Position numbers and translations under genes: made by a program
Shown here: positions 17,512 through 25,829 of the stretch, piece by piece
Layout of the letters: each line of letters starts with the position of its first letter
How positions within the stretch are numbered: position 1 is the first letter of the stretch
NCBI GenBank assembly: GCA_937974175.1
Contig: CALJIG010000105.1
Coordinates: 1 to 62,624, forward strand
Source of the DNA: an uncultured Ignavibacteria bacterium
Lineage (GTDB): Bacteria > Bacteroidota > Ignavibacteria > Tepidaquicellales > Tepidaquicellaceae
Reading direction: 5' to 3'
Length of the DNA stretch: 62,624 nt
Notes under the pieces: model-generated
Databases searched by the model: none
Told to the model about the DNA's origin: nothing
Seen by the model: the letters and a program-made list of their open reading frames with translations, nothing else

Positions 17512-18135
17512 TTAGCAGTTTTGATACTTCCAATGCCGTGACTTTCCTTCGGCAAGCCACTCCAGCGCCTGCTCCATTCTTTTATCACGGGTTGCATCAG
17601 TTTTGGCTTCTGTGAGCCATTCCACATATTCCTTTTTCTTTGAGTAGGTGAACTCATCAAATACTTTCTTTGCAGCCTTATTTTTACTCAATGCCTTTGT
17701 AAAATAATCCGGGATTTCCAGCTCATTTTTTGCTTCCGGAGAAGCTTTTTTCTTAGCCGGTAATTTTATTCCTTCTTTGTTTAATCTAGCAGCTTCTTTA
17801 ATATATTTAATCATTATTTTATCGGATGGCAGATCCTTAATGCTTATTATTCTTCCGAAATGCCCCATAGCCTGCTCGCGCCCCACATCCAATATCTTAT
17901 CCGGGTCATTCATTATTGAACCCTTCCAGAAACTCACGGCCACATGCTCTTTAAAAGAAGCCATACTGCACATCATTTCTCCGAGGTAATCGAAATGCGG
18001 CATACTCCACTTCATTGTTTCTTCCACATCGGGAACAGCTTTGTGTACAATTTCACGAACATGATTGAGGATTGGTTTTGCAAAGTCTTTTGATTTTTCT
18101 ATGTATGCGTCAATTCGCGGGTCTTTTTTGCCCAA
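17512..18135 (-). CDS. DUF1801 / YdeI-like protein
   Basis: 207 aa. The N-terminal ~110 residues match the DUF1801 (YdhG-like) fold: DPRIDAYIEKSKDFAKPILNHVREIVHKAVPD, then MKWSMPHFDYLGEMMCSMASFKEHVAVSFWKG. The C-terminal part is a YdeI-type helical tail (YFTKALSKNKAAKKVFDEFTYSKKKEYVEW, then ATRDKRMEQALEWLAEGK). Widespread and cytoplasmic, with an unproven role. Single gene on the minus strand, with its end by a shared terminator. Confidence 0.85.
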   Translation of the reverse strand: MGKKDPRIDAYIEKSKDFAKPILNHVREIVHKAVPDVEETMKWSMPHFDYLGEMMCSMASFKEHVAVSFWKGSIMNDPDKILDVGREQAMGHFGRIISIKDLPSDKIMIKYIKEAARLNKEGIKLPAKKKASPEAKNELEIPDYFTKALSKNKAAKKVFDEFTYSKKKEYVEWLTEAKTDATRDKRMEQALEWLAEGKSRHWKYQNC

Positions 18136-19060
18136 ATTGTTTTATTTAAGATTTAAGAAATAAGATTTAGGATTTAAGATTACATTTCAGAGTAACAAAA
18201 AAGTAACATTTCTTCCTCGTTCCGATGCTCCAGCGTCGGAACGTAAATTGAATTAGTCGGAAAAAAGTCGGATTCTTCTTTCAATTACGAGTTTCAAATT
18301 ACGAATTACGAGTTGATTTCACTATCTCACTTCTCACTATTTCACTATTTGAAATAAGTCGGATTTTCAAAACACCGGTATTGAAAAAACAGTGTTGTCA
18401 ATTTTACTTTTCAAATCTTGACGGGTTTTTGACGGATTTTGTTTACATCCCGACTTGGCGGGACGGCAAAATAAGATTTTCCTTTCTGCCAGTAAAACAC
18501 AAAGCCACTAAATTACACGAAACATAATTCTGAATTCAAAAAACTGGGGTTCTGTAATTGTTAACTGTTAACTGTTAACTGTTAATTACTAATTGTTAAT
18601 TGTCCTCATTAATATAATAAGAATAAAATTTTAATAAAAGAAAATCTTCCCTATTAGTAGGGAAGAAAAATTAAGTGAGGCATTGTATTTGTTACAAAAA
18701 TCCCACTGTAAACGACCTCCTCTTTTTAAGTGTAATTATTTGCCAGTTAGGACGAACATAAATTCTCCCCTTGAGGGGAGTCCGACCGCAGGTCGGGAGG
18801 GGTGTTTTATAAATCATATTTGTTCTCATTCCCAAACTCCTGTTTGGGAATACCAGTGTGCGCGAAACTCTGTTTCGCATATAAGTGAAACGGAGTTTCA
18901 CCAGCTGGTTCCGTCCCAAACAGGAGTTTGGGACGGAGTGCTGGTTTTAGACGCAAGTGTAAGTTACTCTGCTAACAAAAATGAGAGTTGCGGAAATTCA
19001 ATTTATAATTCATAATTCAGAATTCGTTATGAACTGCTTATCCCCTTCTGTTTGTTTATC
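18136..19060. repeat. Palindrome-rich repeat island without genes
   Basis: No credible gene in about 930 bases; the 110-codon frame at 18683 runs through palindromes. Contents: palindrome GTTCCGATGCT..AGCGTCGGAAC (18219-18242); a ~60-bp element at 18416-18476 found inverted at 46850-46911; a CCAGTAAAACACAAAG-type dispersed repeat (about 18486-18525); four GTTAACT units (about 18558-18585); CTTCCCTATTAGTAGGGAAG (18646-18665); CTCCCCttgaGGGGAG with CCGACCgcaGGTCGG (18765-18796); ATTCCCAAA/TTTGGGAAT (18828-18851); GCGAAA/TTTCGC (18862-18878); GTGAAAC/GTTTCAC (18885-18901); CCGTCCCAAA/TTTGGGACGG (18911-18936). These look like REP-type palindromes. Confidence 0.8.
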
Positions 19061-19068
19061 TTATAAAT

Positions 19069-20196
19069 ATGAAGATTACAAAAAAGAACTTATTGAATTT
19101 TTCCTTAGAGGAGCTGAAAGATATTGCGAAGGAACTTGGCGATAAGGCTTTCCGCGGAGAGCAGATATTCGAGGCGCTGCATAAAAGAAATGTTGACGAA
19201 CTTTCCGAAATAAAAGCTATAGGCCAGGCTCTGATAGAAAAATTAGAAGAAGGATTTTTCATAGGCAAAGATAAAAATCAGTTAGTAACAAACTCAGCAG
19301 CAGATAAGACACAAAAATTTTTATTTGAGATAGAACCTGACAACAAAGGAAAATCATATTTAATCGAGACTGTACTAATCCGTGAAGAGGGAAGGAACAC
19401 TGTATGCGTTTCTACACAGGTTGGATGCAATGTAGGATGCGAATTCTGCGCAACGGGCAAGATGGGATTTTTAAAAAATCTTTCAGCAGCGGAAATTGTT
19501 TCGCAGGTATATCAGGTTAAAAAATTATCAGGGGAAGAAATTACGAATATAGTTTTCATGGGTATGGGCGAGCCGTTTTTGAATTATAACAGCATGCTGA
19601 AATCTTTAAAAATTCTTACTCATCCTAAAGGTATGGATCTCTCTTCAAAAAGAATTACAGTTTCAACAGTAGGATTTGTAGATAAGATAAAAAAGTTTGC
19701 AGATGACTTAATAGCTGAAGAGAATAAAGAAATAAAAAATGTAAAGCTTGCGCTCTCACTGCACTCAACTGATAACGGCATACGCGAATCAATTATTCCT
19801 ACATCGGTAAAAAATAAATTAGGATTGATATACGATGAGCTGAGTTATTTTTATCAGAAGACAAAGAACAAAGTTACCTATGAATATATACATTTTCCCG
19901 ACCTTAATGATACTGATGATGATGTAAAGAGGCTTGCAAGAATTTCACGCATGATTCCGAGCAATATAAACATTATTCCTTTTCATCCTATCCATTTCGA
20001 ACTCAAAACACCCTTAAATATTTATAATGGTTCGGATATTGATATTTCACTTTCAAATAAAAAATTAATTGAGTTTATTGCTAAGTTGAAAGATGAAAAG
20101 GTTGTGGTGAATTTAAGGTCTAGCGCAGGAGTTGATATTAATGCAGCTTGCGGGCAACTTTCAATTACAAACCAAGGCACTCTCAAAAATAATTAA
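19069..20196 (+). CDS. rlmN: Dual-specificity 23S rRNA/tRNA adenine-C2 methyltransferase RlmN
   Basis: 375 aa radical-SAM enzyme that methylates C2 of A2503 in 23S rRNA and A37 in some tRNAs. The radical-SAM cluster motif C-x3-C-x2-C reads CNVGCEFCATG near residue 125, followed by MGMGEPFLNY and the SLHSTDNGIRESIIPT strand. The methyl-carrying Cys is retained in the C-terminal AACGQL motif. The N-terminal helical RNA-binding domain (FRGEQIFEALHKRNVDEL) is present. Length is typical. It is followed 20 bases later by adk. Confidence 0.97.
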   Translation: MKITKKNLLNFSLEELKDIAKELGDKAFRGEQIFEALHKRNVDELSEIKAIGQALIEKLEEGFFIGKDKNQLVTNSAADKTQKFLFEIEPDNKGKSYLIETVLIREEGRNTVCVSTQVGCNVGCEFCATGKMGFLKNLSAAEIVSQVYQVKKLSGEEITNIVFMGMGEPFLNYNSMLKSLKILTHPKGMDLSSKRITVSTVGFVDKIKKFADDLIAEENKEIKNVKLALSLHSTDNGIRESIIPTSVKNKLGLIYDELSYFYQKTKNKVTYEYIHFPDLNDTDDDVKRLARISRMIPSNINIIPFHPIHFELKTPLNIYNGSDIDISLSNKKLIEFIAKLKDEKVVVNLRSSAGVDINAACGQLSITNQGTLKNN

Positions 20197-20216
20197 GAAA
20201 TAATCTAAGAAAAAAT

Positions 20217-20768
20217 TTGTATCAATTAATTTTATTCGGACCTCCCGGAGTGGGCAAAGGAACTCAGGCGGAGATGATAGCGTTAAAATTAAACCTGTTC
20301 CATTTATCTACAGGTGAAGTTTTACGAAAGGCAGTATCGGACGGAACGGAATTAGGGAAACAGGCAAAGGTGATAATGGACTCAGGGGCATTGGTCTCCG
20401 ATGATATTATGATAGGAATAGTACGCGATGCGCTTAAGGCAAATGATAAAAGCGGCGGTTTTATTCTGGACGGATTTCCCAGAACAATTGCCCAGGTAGA
20501 AGCGCTTAATGTTTTATTTAACGAACTTGGTTTTAACAGTGTAAGAGTTTTAAATCTTACAGCAGATGACAGTGAACTGATAACACGATTATTAAAAAGA
20601 GGAAGAAGCGATGATACCGAGGAAACTATTAAACATAGATTAGAGGTTTATTATAATTCCACTGCGCCGGTAAAAGGTGTGTATGATAAGCTGGATGTAG
20701 TAACAGACGTGAACGGACTTGGAAGCAAAGAAGACATTAATAAAAAGATACTGGAGATTTTAGAGTAA
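20217..20768 (+). CDS. adk: Adenylate kinase, short (LID-less) form, TTG start
   Basis: 183 aa. The P-loop GPPGVGKGT lies at residues 8-16, the start is TTG and the preceding gene ends 20 bases upstream. The NMP-binding helix LSTGEVLRKAV, the GFILDGFPRT strand and the short lid RGRSDDTEETIKHRLEVY are present. No zinc-type LID insertion, as in the ~180-190 aa adenylate kinase class. It catalyses ATP + AMP to 2 ADP in the cytoplasm. Confidence 0.95.
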   Translation: MYQLILFGPPGVGKGTQAEMIALKLNLFHLSTGEVLRKAVSDGTELGKQAKVIMDSGALVSDDIMIGIVRDALKANDKSGGFILDGFPRTIAQVEALNVLFNELGFNSVRVLNLTADDSELITRLLKRGRSDDTEETIKHRLEVYYNSTAPVKGVYDKLDVVTDVNGLGSKEDINKKILEILE

Positions 20769-20856
20769 AGCGAATGCTTTAATTTTAAAAATAATTATTC
20801 CCTTAACATTATTGCCCTCTCTTTTATTCCACCTCAGACGGAAATAAAACGGATTA

Positions 20857-20864
20857 TATATTTG
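20857..20864 (+). promoter_or_regulatory. TAnnTTTG -7 element before the STAS gene
   Basis: TATATTTG matches the Bacteroidota -7 consensus 72 bases before the start at 20936. A clear -33 TTTG is not seen. Confidence 0.35.
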
Positions 20865-20935
20865 TAAAGAGTTTTTAATTTATTGCAATTTTAAATATAA
20901 TCTCATATTTTGTAACAAAATTTTAATATTTGCTT

Positions 20936-21283
20936 ATGTCATCAATTAAAATTACTGAAATCAAAGATAAAGACATCGTAGTTATCGCGCCAAAAGGCAA
21001 TTTTGTGGGCGGCGATGAAACTGATGAATTAAGAGATACCATTAAAAAGCTCTCTGATGAAGGTAATAAGAAATTAGTAATAGATTTAGGCGAAGTCCTT
21101 TATTTAAATTCCACAGCATTAGGTGTATTGATTTCCGCTCATGCAAATTATTCGAAGCGTGAAGGAAAGATTAAGCTTTGCCAGCTTAATAAGAACCTTG
21201 AAAATTTATTTGTAATTACCAAATTGGCGTTAATATTCGACTCATATCCTACACAGGAAGAGGCGATACAAAGTTTTTCTTAA
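20936..21283 (+). CDS. STAS-domain anti-sigma-factor antagonist
   Basis: 115 aa. The ATG at 20936 is preferred over the TTG at 20930. The protein is a complete STAS domain of SpoIIAA/RsbV type: VVIAPKGNFVGGDETDEL, KLVIDLGEVLYLNSTALGVLISAH with the likely phosphorylatable Ser in NSTALG, then the closing helix IFDSYPTQEEAIQSF. It would bind an anti-sigma kinase or a partner-switching regulator in the cytoplasm. No kinase or phosphatase partner is encoded nearby, so its partner lies elsewhere. Confidence 0.9.
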   Translation: MSSIKITEIKDKDIVVIAPKGNFVGGDETDELRDTIKKLSDEGNKKLVIDLGEVLYLNSTALGVLISAHANYSKREGKIKLCQLNKNLENLFVITKLALIFDSYPTQEEAIQSFS

Positions 21284-21364
21284 TAAAAATATAAACTACA
21301 AATTTAATTAATTTAAACAATCAAAGACTCTTAGATAAGGGTTAATGGAGGTTAAACTTTAACA

Positions 21365-22141
21365 ATGAAACAGTCAGTCTTTATTACTGTGCTTCTTATC
21401 GTCGCATTAGTTGCTTCAATCTTAATTTTTCAATTTGGATTCGGAGCCCCCGGAAATTTTAAAAACCCAGAAAAAACAGTACCTCTGAATCTTATGGGCG
21501 CAGTATATCTTGGCGGTGCAATAGTTCCGATTCTTTTGACCCTTATCATCATGGTTATCACTTTCACTATTGAAAGAATGTTATCTTTAGCCAAAGCTAA
21601 AGGAAAAGGACCGATTGAACCATTCCTCAAAAAAGTGCAGTCAGCTTTATTGGAAGGGGATGTGGACGGCGCAATCGCGGCGTGCAACCAGCAGCGGGGC
21701 TCGATAGCCAATATCATTAAGCAGGGTCTGGATAGATATCAGACACTTGTTGGTGATAACAGACTTGAAGCCGAGCAGAAACTTACAGAAGTTTCAGCAG
21801 CTGTCGAAGAAGCAATGATGCTTGAAGTACCGCTACTTGAAAGAAACCTGGTTGCCTTATCAACCATCGCTTCTGTTTCAGTGTTAGTAGGTCTTTTCGG
21901 AACAGTAGTAGGTATGATCAAATCGTTCCAGGCTCTTGCAACAGCAGGTACACCTAATGCTGCAGAACTTTCAGCAGGTATCTCTGAAGCTCTTGTAAAT
22001 ACAGCAGGCGGTCTTCTTGGAGCTATCATCGGAACAATTTCTTACAACTTCTTTGTTACCAAAGTAGGAAACATTACTTATATGATTGACGAAGCAACTT
22101 ATAACATGCTTCAGATATTAGCAGTAAAAGGTAAGAAATAA
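21365..22141 (+). CDS. exbB: MotA/TolQ/ExbB proton channel protein (ExbB)
   Basis: 258 aa inner-membrane protein. An N-terminal helix (residues ~6-25) and a second (~48-72) precede a cytoplasmic domain. The signature pair of pore helices follows: LVALSTIASVSVLVGLFGTVVGMIKSF and AGISEALVNTAGGLLGAIIGTISYNFF. It forms the proton channel stator that, with ExbD, powers TonB-dependent transport or a related process. GGAGG lies 14-18 bases upstream. It is followed at 46 bases by the first of three exbD genes. No tonB is in the window. Confidence 0.93.
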   Translation: MKQSVFITVLLIVALVASILIFQFGFGAPGNFKNPEKTVPLNLMGAVYLGGAIVPILLTLIIMVITFTIERMLSLAKAKGKGPIEPFLKKVQSALLEGDVDGAIAACNQQRGSIANIIKQGLDRYQTLVGDNRLEAEQKLTEVSAAVEEAMMLEVPLLERNLVALSTIASVSVLVGLFGTVVGMIKSFQALATAGTPNAAELSAGISEALVNTAGGLLGAIIGTISYNFFVTKVGNITYMIDEATYNMLQILAVKGKK

Positions 22142-22186
22142 TTTTAAGAAATTGTCATTTAACAAGAAAAATTTTAAAAGGAAACA

Positions 22187-22777
22187 ATGGGCAAAAGCAG
22201 GTCAATAAAAAAGCCGGGTGTAAAGATAGATATGACTCCCCTTGTGGACGTGATTATGCTTCTGTTAACATTCTTTATGTTGACAGCTACCTTTAAAGCT
22301 GAGATGAGCGAAAACATAGAAGTTAAGCTCCCGAAATCTTTAAATGTCGATACCACTAAACTTCCCGAAAAAGACGTAATGACGCTATCCCTCACAAAGC
22401 AGGGTGACATTTACGTAGACGTTGATAACTTCAAAGTCAAGAAAGATGTATTTGGAAGCGAGTTCGGTATTGGTGTATATCATCCTGACAGCAGCAGCAA
22501 AAGCGAATTTGAGCTAACGCAAAAAATCGCAGGTAAAGATGTTAAACGAGCAGTTAAAGTTCTTAACAAAGAGCAGTTTGAAAAAACGCTCAGCGATTTA
22601 AGATTATCTTTAAAAAATATGACTCAGAATAAGTCTGACTTTAAAATTGTACTTAAAGGAGACAAAGATGTTGACTTCGGAGTTGTAGAGGATTTGATGC
22701 AGTCTTTGAAAGACACCCGTAATACAAGGTTCTCACTGGTAACGGATATCGATGCCGGAGAGCCGGATAAAAAATAA
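22187..22777 (+). CDS. exbD: Biopolymer transport protein ExbD/TolR, first copy
   Basis: 196 aa. Short cytoplasmic head, then the single span with the pore aspartate (KIDMTPLVDVIMLLLTFFMLTATF), and a periplasmic domain longer than in the other two copies, with an extra ~25 residues around GVYHPDSSSKSEFELTQK. It partners with ExbB in a proton-driven energiser. It is more divergent than the two later copies, which suggests an older split and possibly a different client. Confidence 0.92.
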   Translation: MGKSRSIKKPGVKIDMTPLVDVIMLLLTFFMLTATFKAEMSENIEVKLPKSLNVDTTKLPEKDVMTLSLTKQGDIYVDVDNFKVKKDVFGSEFGIGVYHPDSSSKSEFELTQKIAGKDVKRAVKVLNKEQFEKTLSDLRLSLKNMTQNKSDFKIVLKGDKDVDFGVVEDLMQSLKDTRNTRFSLVTDIDAGEPDKK

Positions 22778-22815
22778 CAAAATAATTTTATAAATTTTTA
22801 TAAGGAGAATACCTT

Positions 22816-23343
22816 ATGGCTGGTGGAGATTTTGACGCCGGGGATTCCGGGAATAGCCGGAAGAAACAACCCAAATGGAAAAAAGGTAAAAAAGTCGGTG
22901 TTCGTATTGATATGACTCCGATGGTTGACGTGATTATGTTGCTTTTAACATTCTTCATGTTGACTACAACCCTTGCTATGCCTCAGGTAATGCAAATCAA
23001 TTTACCTAAGGGTGATCAGGAAGACAAAGTTAAAGTTGATATGGGTAATGTGCTTTATGTCAGAGTATCTGAAAAAGGCAATATATATTTCTCCCAGGGT
23101 ATATCAAACGGAACTGAAGCTTCACCTGAAAATATCAGCTTTGCTAATATGAAGAGTAAGCTTGAACAATTGTATGCAGCAAATAACAATCTGCTTATAC
23201 TTCTTAAATTCGACAGAAAGATGAAGTATAATACAATGGTTGATATCCTCGATGAAATAAATAAAGCTAAGATTGAAAAAAGATATTCATTCATGAAAAT
23301 GGAAGATATCGATATAGAAATCGTAAAGCGCGCAGAAGGCTAA
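22816..23343 (+). CDS. exbD: Biopolymer transport protein ExbD/TolR, second copy
   Basis: 175 aa with a GGAG Shine-Dalgarno site (AAGGAGAA at 22801-22808). The basic head KKQPKWKKGKKVG precedes the pore helix VRIDMTPMVDVIMLLLTFFML. The periplasmic part (MPQVMQINLPKGDQED, then DILDEINKAKIEKRYSFMKMEDIDIEIV) is closely similar to the third copy, so the two are recent paralogues. It is followed by a palindrome and a terminator, which close the exbB-exbD-exbD unit. Confidence 0.92.
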   Translation: MAGGDFDAGDSGNSRKKQPKWKKGKKVGVRIDMTPMVDVIMLLLTFFMLTTTLAMPQVMQINLPKGDQEDKVKVDMGNVLYVRVSEKGNIYFSQGISNGTEASPENISFANMKSKLEQLYAANNNLLILLKFDRKMKYNTMVDILDEINKAKIEKRYSFMKMEDIDIEIVKRAEG

Positions 23344-23362
23344 AAAATAATTTCAATAAAGC

Positions 23363-23388
23363 CGTTGTTGGTCTCCAGACCAACGACA
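23363..23388. repeat. Short palindrome (REP-like)
   Basis: GTTGGTCT CC AGACCAAC (23367-23384), extended by a few outer pairs. It stands between the exbD stop and the terminator. Confidence 0.6.
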
Positions 23389-23404
23389 ATTAATATAGTT
23401 TTTC

Positions 23405-23442
23405 AAAAAGCGAATTCGTGAAAGCGGATTCGCTTTTTTTTA
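23405..23442 (+). terminator. Terminator of exbB-exbD-exbD unit
   Basis: GCGAATTCG (23410-23418) / CGGATTCGC (23425-23433), one G-T pair, flanked by A5 and T8. Confidence 0.8.
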
Positions 23443-23486
23443 TGGTATCAAATTTAGAGAGTTAAAGTTTTGCATCTCTACAGTGA

Positions 23487-23615
23487 AATTGCCACGCCTT
23501 TTAAGGCGTGGATTAAAAGAAACTCCCATAGAAGCCCTTTAGGGCAATATGTATTTGGCTAAAGCCAATACAATATTATCTGTTTATCCACCACGCCTTA
23601 AAAGGCGTGGCAATT
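23487..23615. mobile_element. 129-bp MITE-like palindromic element
   Basis: The ends are inverted copies of each other: AATTGCCACGCCTT..AAGGCGTGG (23487-23511) and CCACGCCTTAAAAGGCGTGGCAATT (23591-23615, given as two halves CCACGCCTT / AAGGCGTGG). Inside are two more palindromes, GCCCTTTAGGGC (23534-23545) and TTGGCTAAAGCCAA (23555-23568). There is no coding capacity. The 372-base gap between the second and third exbD holds this, the small palindrome and the terminator. Confidence 0.75.
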
Positions 23616-23714
23616 ATTGTTCTCTTTGCAACGGAGCTTGGTAAGGAGTATGTGAATATTAAAGGAACTAAAGTTACTCCATACAGTATAAAGTTTTAAC
23701 CAAACCAAAGCTTT

Positions 23715-24236
23715 ATGGCAGACTTCAACAGCAGTTCGGCAGAAGTAAGCAATACCCGTCATAAAAACCCTCGCAGTAAGACAACAGGCGTACGAATCGA
23801 CATGACTCCGATGGTCGATGTAATAATGCTTCTCCTAACATTTTTTATGCTCACTACAACACTTGCATCTCCGCAGGTAATGCAGATAAATCTTCCGAAG
23901 GGGGATGAAACAGTTGCAGTAAATATGGGAAATATTTTGAACATCAGAGTTTCAGAGAAGGGAAATATTTTTTTCTCTCAGGGATTTGAAAGCGGCAAGG
24001 AAGCAGCGCCCCAAAAAGTTCAGCTCGCTGAAATGAATGAAAGACTTACGCAGATATCGAAAGCAAATCCGGATTTATTATTGCTACTGAAGTTTGACAG
24101 AAACTTAAAGTATACAACTATGGTAGATATCCTTGATGAAGTTAATAATTCTATTGAAAAAGAGAACAGAAGATTTTCAATAAAAAAAATGGAAGATGCT
24201 GATATAGAAATTATAAATCTTGCAGAAAAATTTTAA
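23715..24236 (+). CDS. exbD: Biopolymer transport protein ExbD/TolR, third copy
   Basis: 173 aa. Pore helix VRIDMTPMVDVIMLLLTFFMLTTTL is identical to copy two over the span. The periplasmic tail ends KKMEDADIEIINLAEKF. It differs from copy two mainly in the head (ADFNSSSAEVSNTRHKNP) and the Lys content. Separated from the main unit by a terminator and a MITE-like element, so it likely has its own transcript and terminator. It probably forms an alternative complex with the single ExbB. Confidence 0.92.
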   Translation: MADFNSSSAEVSNTRHKNPRSKTTGVRIDMTPMVDVIMLLLTFFMLTTTLASPQVMQINLPKGDETVAVNMGNILNIRVSEKGNIFFSQGFESGKEAAPQKVQLAEMNERLTQISKANPDLLLLLKFDRNLKYTTMVDILDEVNNSIEKENRRFSIKKMEDADIEIINLAEKF

Positions 24237-24260
24237 ACAATTTTAATCCATAAATTCTCG

Positions 24261-24297
24261 AAAGCGAATTGGTTAAGTCTGATTCGCTTTTTTATTT
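24261..24297 (+). terminator. Terminator after third exbD
   Basis: AAAGCGAAT (24261-24269) / ATTCGCTTT (24282-24290), then TTTATTTT. Confidence 0.75.
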
Positions 24298-24350
24298 TAA
24301 ACCGATTATCACGGATTTTTTAAGTATATTTGTTAGTATATTTATAGAAA

Positions 24351-24770
24351 TTGAGAAAATTATTTTTAATAATTGCACTATTATTTACAGGCTTAAGCTA
24401 TGCACAGGTTGATAGTACGAAAAAATCAACAGGTGAGAATTCCTATTACGGTCGCCGGTATCCTGTATTTCCTGAAAATGAAACGTTTCCGGAAAAAAGT
24501 TCTGCAGTACCAATATTTATTCTGTCGTTATTCGGGATTGGAATTTCAGCACTTATAGTATTTATTATCAGGAAAGCCAAAGGCAGCAGAAGCAGGATAA
24601 TTATCGATGGATTTGAAAGAATATCAGATAAAAGATTGGGTTCGCATAAAATTTCAGGACCTATTTATGTTGGCACTTCGAGTATTTACAGCAAACGTAA
24701 AGGCGGCCGGGGCGGATATAATAGTCGTAAGAGTTCAGATATGCCGGGGGGATTTGGCAGCGGCTGGTAA
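24351..24770 (+). CDS. Small membrane protein with a TPM-like Gly-rich tail, TTG start
   Basis: 139 aa beginning at TTG with a signal peptide (MRKLFLIIALLFTGLSYAQ). A ~35-residue soluble stretch is followed by one membrane helix (SAVPIFILSLFGIGISALIVFII), a basic cytoplasmic stretch and a Gly/Ser-rich end (PGGFGSGW). The tail mimics the GGGGASGDW end of the neighbouring TPM protein, but the TPM domain itself is missing. I do not recognise the family. The context suggests a companion of the two TPM-domain proteins. A TATATTTG -7 box lies at 24325-24332. Confidence 0.75.
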   Translation: MRKLFLIIALLFTGLSYAQVDSTKKSTGENSYYGRRYPVFPENETFPEKSSAVPIFILSLFGIGISALIVFIIRKAKGSRSRIIIDGFERISDKRLGSHKISGPIYVGTSSIYSKRKGGRGGYNSRKSSDMPGGFGSGW

Positions 24771-24854
24771 TTTTACAATCAACAATTAGCAGTTAACAAT
24801 TAACAGAATTATTATTCGTACGTATACATTATAAAATAAAGCAACGATAAAAAA

Positions 24855-25682
24855 TTGAGAAAAATATTAAGAGATATATTATTAACATTAGCATTATTAT
24901 TAATAACGGGGCTAGGATATTCGCAGGATGAAAATTCTGCTAAGTCTCTCACCGATGCGCCTCCTACAGTAAAAAAATATGTTGTAGATGAAACAGGAAC
25001 GCTTACGTCATCGCAGATAAATTCTCTGATGACTAAGCTTGTTAACTTTGAAAAGGCAACTACAAATCAGATAATAGTTTATTTAATACCAAGCCTTAAC
25101 GGCGAGCCGATAGAAAACGTAGCGGTAGAAATTGCCCGCAAAAATAAAATCGGGAAGAAAGATAATAATAACGGAGTGCTGGTACTTGTGGCGATAAAGG
25201 ACAGGAAGATGCGGATTGAAGTCGGGTACGGGCTTGAAGGCGCGTTGACCGATGCGATATCATCTCAGATAATAAGAAATGATATGCAGCCGGAGTTTAA
25301 AAAAGGAAATTATTATGAGGGACTTGATAAGGCAGTAGATGATATTATTGCAGTAACAAAGGGTGAGTATGCCGCAGATAAAAAAGGAAAGAAAAACGAG
25401 ACAGGTTCAATAATTTTTGTAATCGTAATGTTTTTGATGGTGATTGGTTTTATCATATTTGCAATCATAAGAAAGGCGTCACGCTTCGGTAAAAGAATGG
25501 TAACAGGAAGCAAGGGCAGCGGATTAGGAGATGTGGCTACAGGATTTTTGATAGGCTCCTTATTCAGCGGCTCTAACTGGGGCTCGGGAAGCTCAGGCAG
25601 CAGCGGAGACAGCGGAGGATTCGGCGGATTTTCAGGCGGCGGCGGTGATTTCGGCGGCGGCGGCGCAAGCGGTGACTGGTAG
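24855..25682 (+). CDS. TPM domain (DUF477) membrane protein, TTG start
   Basis: 275 aa beginning at TTG, with a signal peptide (LRKILRDILLTLALLLITGLGYSQ). The TPM domain spans ~35-175: YVVDETGTLTSSQINSLMTKL, TTNQIIVYLIPSL, NGVLVLVAIKDRKMRIEVGYGLEG. A membrane helix follows (IIFVIVMFLMVIGFIIFAII), then a Gly/Ser-rich C-terminus with repeated GGG ending GASGDW. TPM proteins act at the membrane, with photosystem II repair and stress roles proposed in some phyla, and are often partnered with LemA. No lemA is in this window. Confidence 0.9.
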   Translation: MRKILRDILLTLALLLITGLGYSQDENSAKSLTDAPPTVKKYVVDETGTLTSSQINSLMTKLVNFEKATTNQIIVYLIPSLNGEPIENVAVEIARKNKIGKKDNNNGVLVLVAIKDRKMRIEVGYGLEGALTDAISSQIIRNDMQPEFKKGNYYEGLDKAVDDIIAVTKGEYAADKKGKKNETGSIIFVIVMFLMVIGFIIFAIIRKASRFGKRMVTGSKGSGLGDVATGFLIGSLFSGSNWGSGSSGSSGDSGGFGGFSGGGGDFGGGGASGDW

Positions 25683-25724
25683 TTTTTTCAATTAATAATT
25701 AGTAATTAATAATGAATAATTTTA

Positions 25725-25815
25725 AAGCTTGCCACTAAAACACAAAAACTCTAAACACCACAAAAGTAAAAAATATTTTTGTGAATTTTTGTGATTTTGA
25801 GTTTTAGTGGCAAGG
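25725..25815. repeat. Inverted pair of a dispersed GCCACTAAAACAC-type repeat
   Basis: The left copy starts CTTGCCACTAAAAC at about 25728. The right copy ends GTTTTAGTGGCAAG at about 25814. The arms are imperfect over ~40 bases. A related copy (CTGCCAGTAAAACACAAAG) lies at about 18486. Confidence 0.7.
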
Positions 25816-25829
25816 ACAACAGATAGATT

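Noticed and set aside
18683..19015. 110-codon plus-strand frame
   Set aside because: It runs through several REP-like palindromes and has no codon or domain signal; the repeats explain it.
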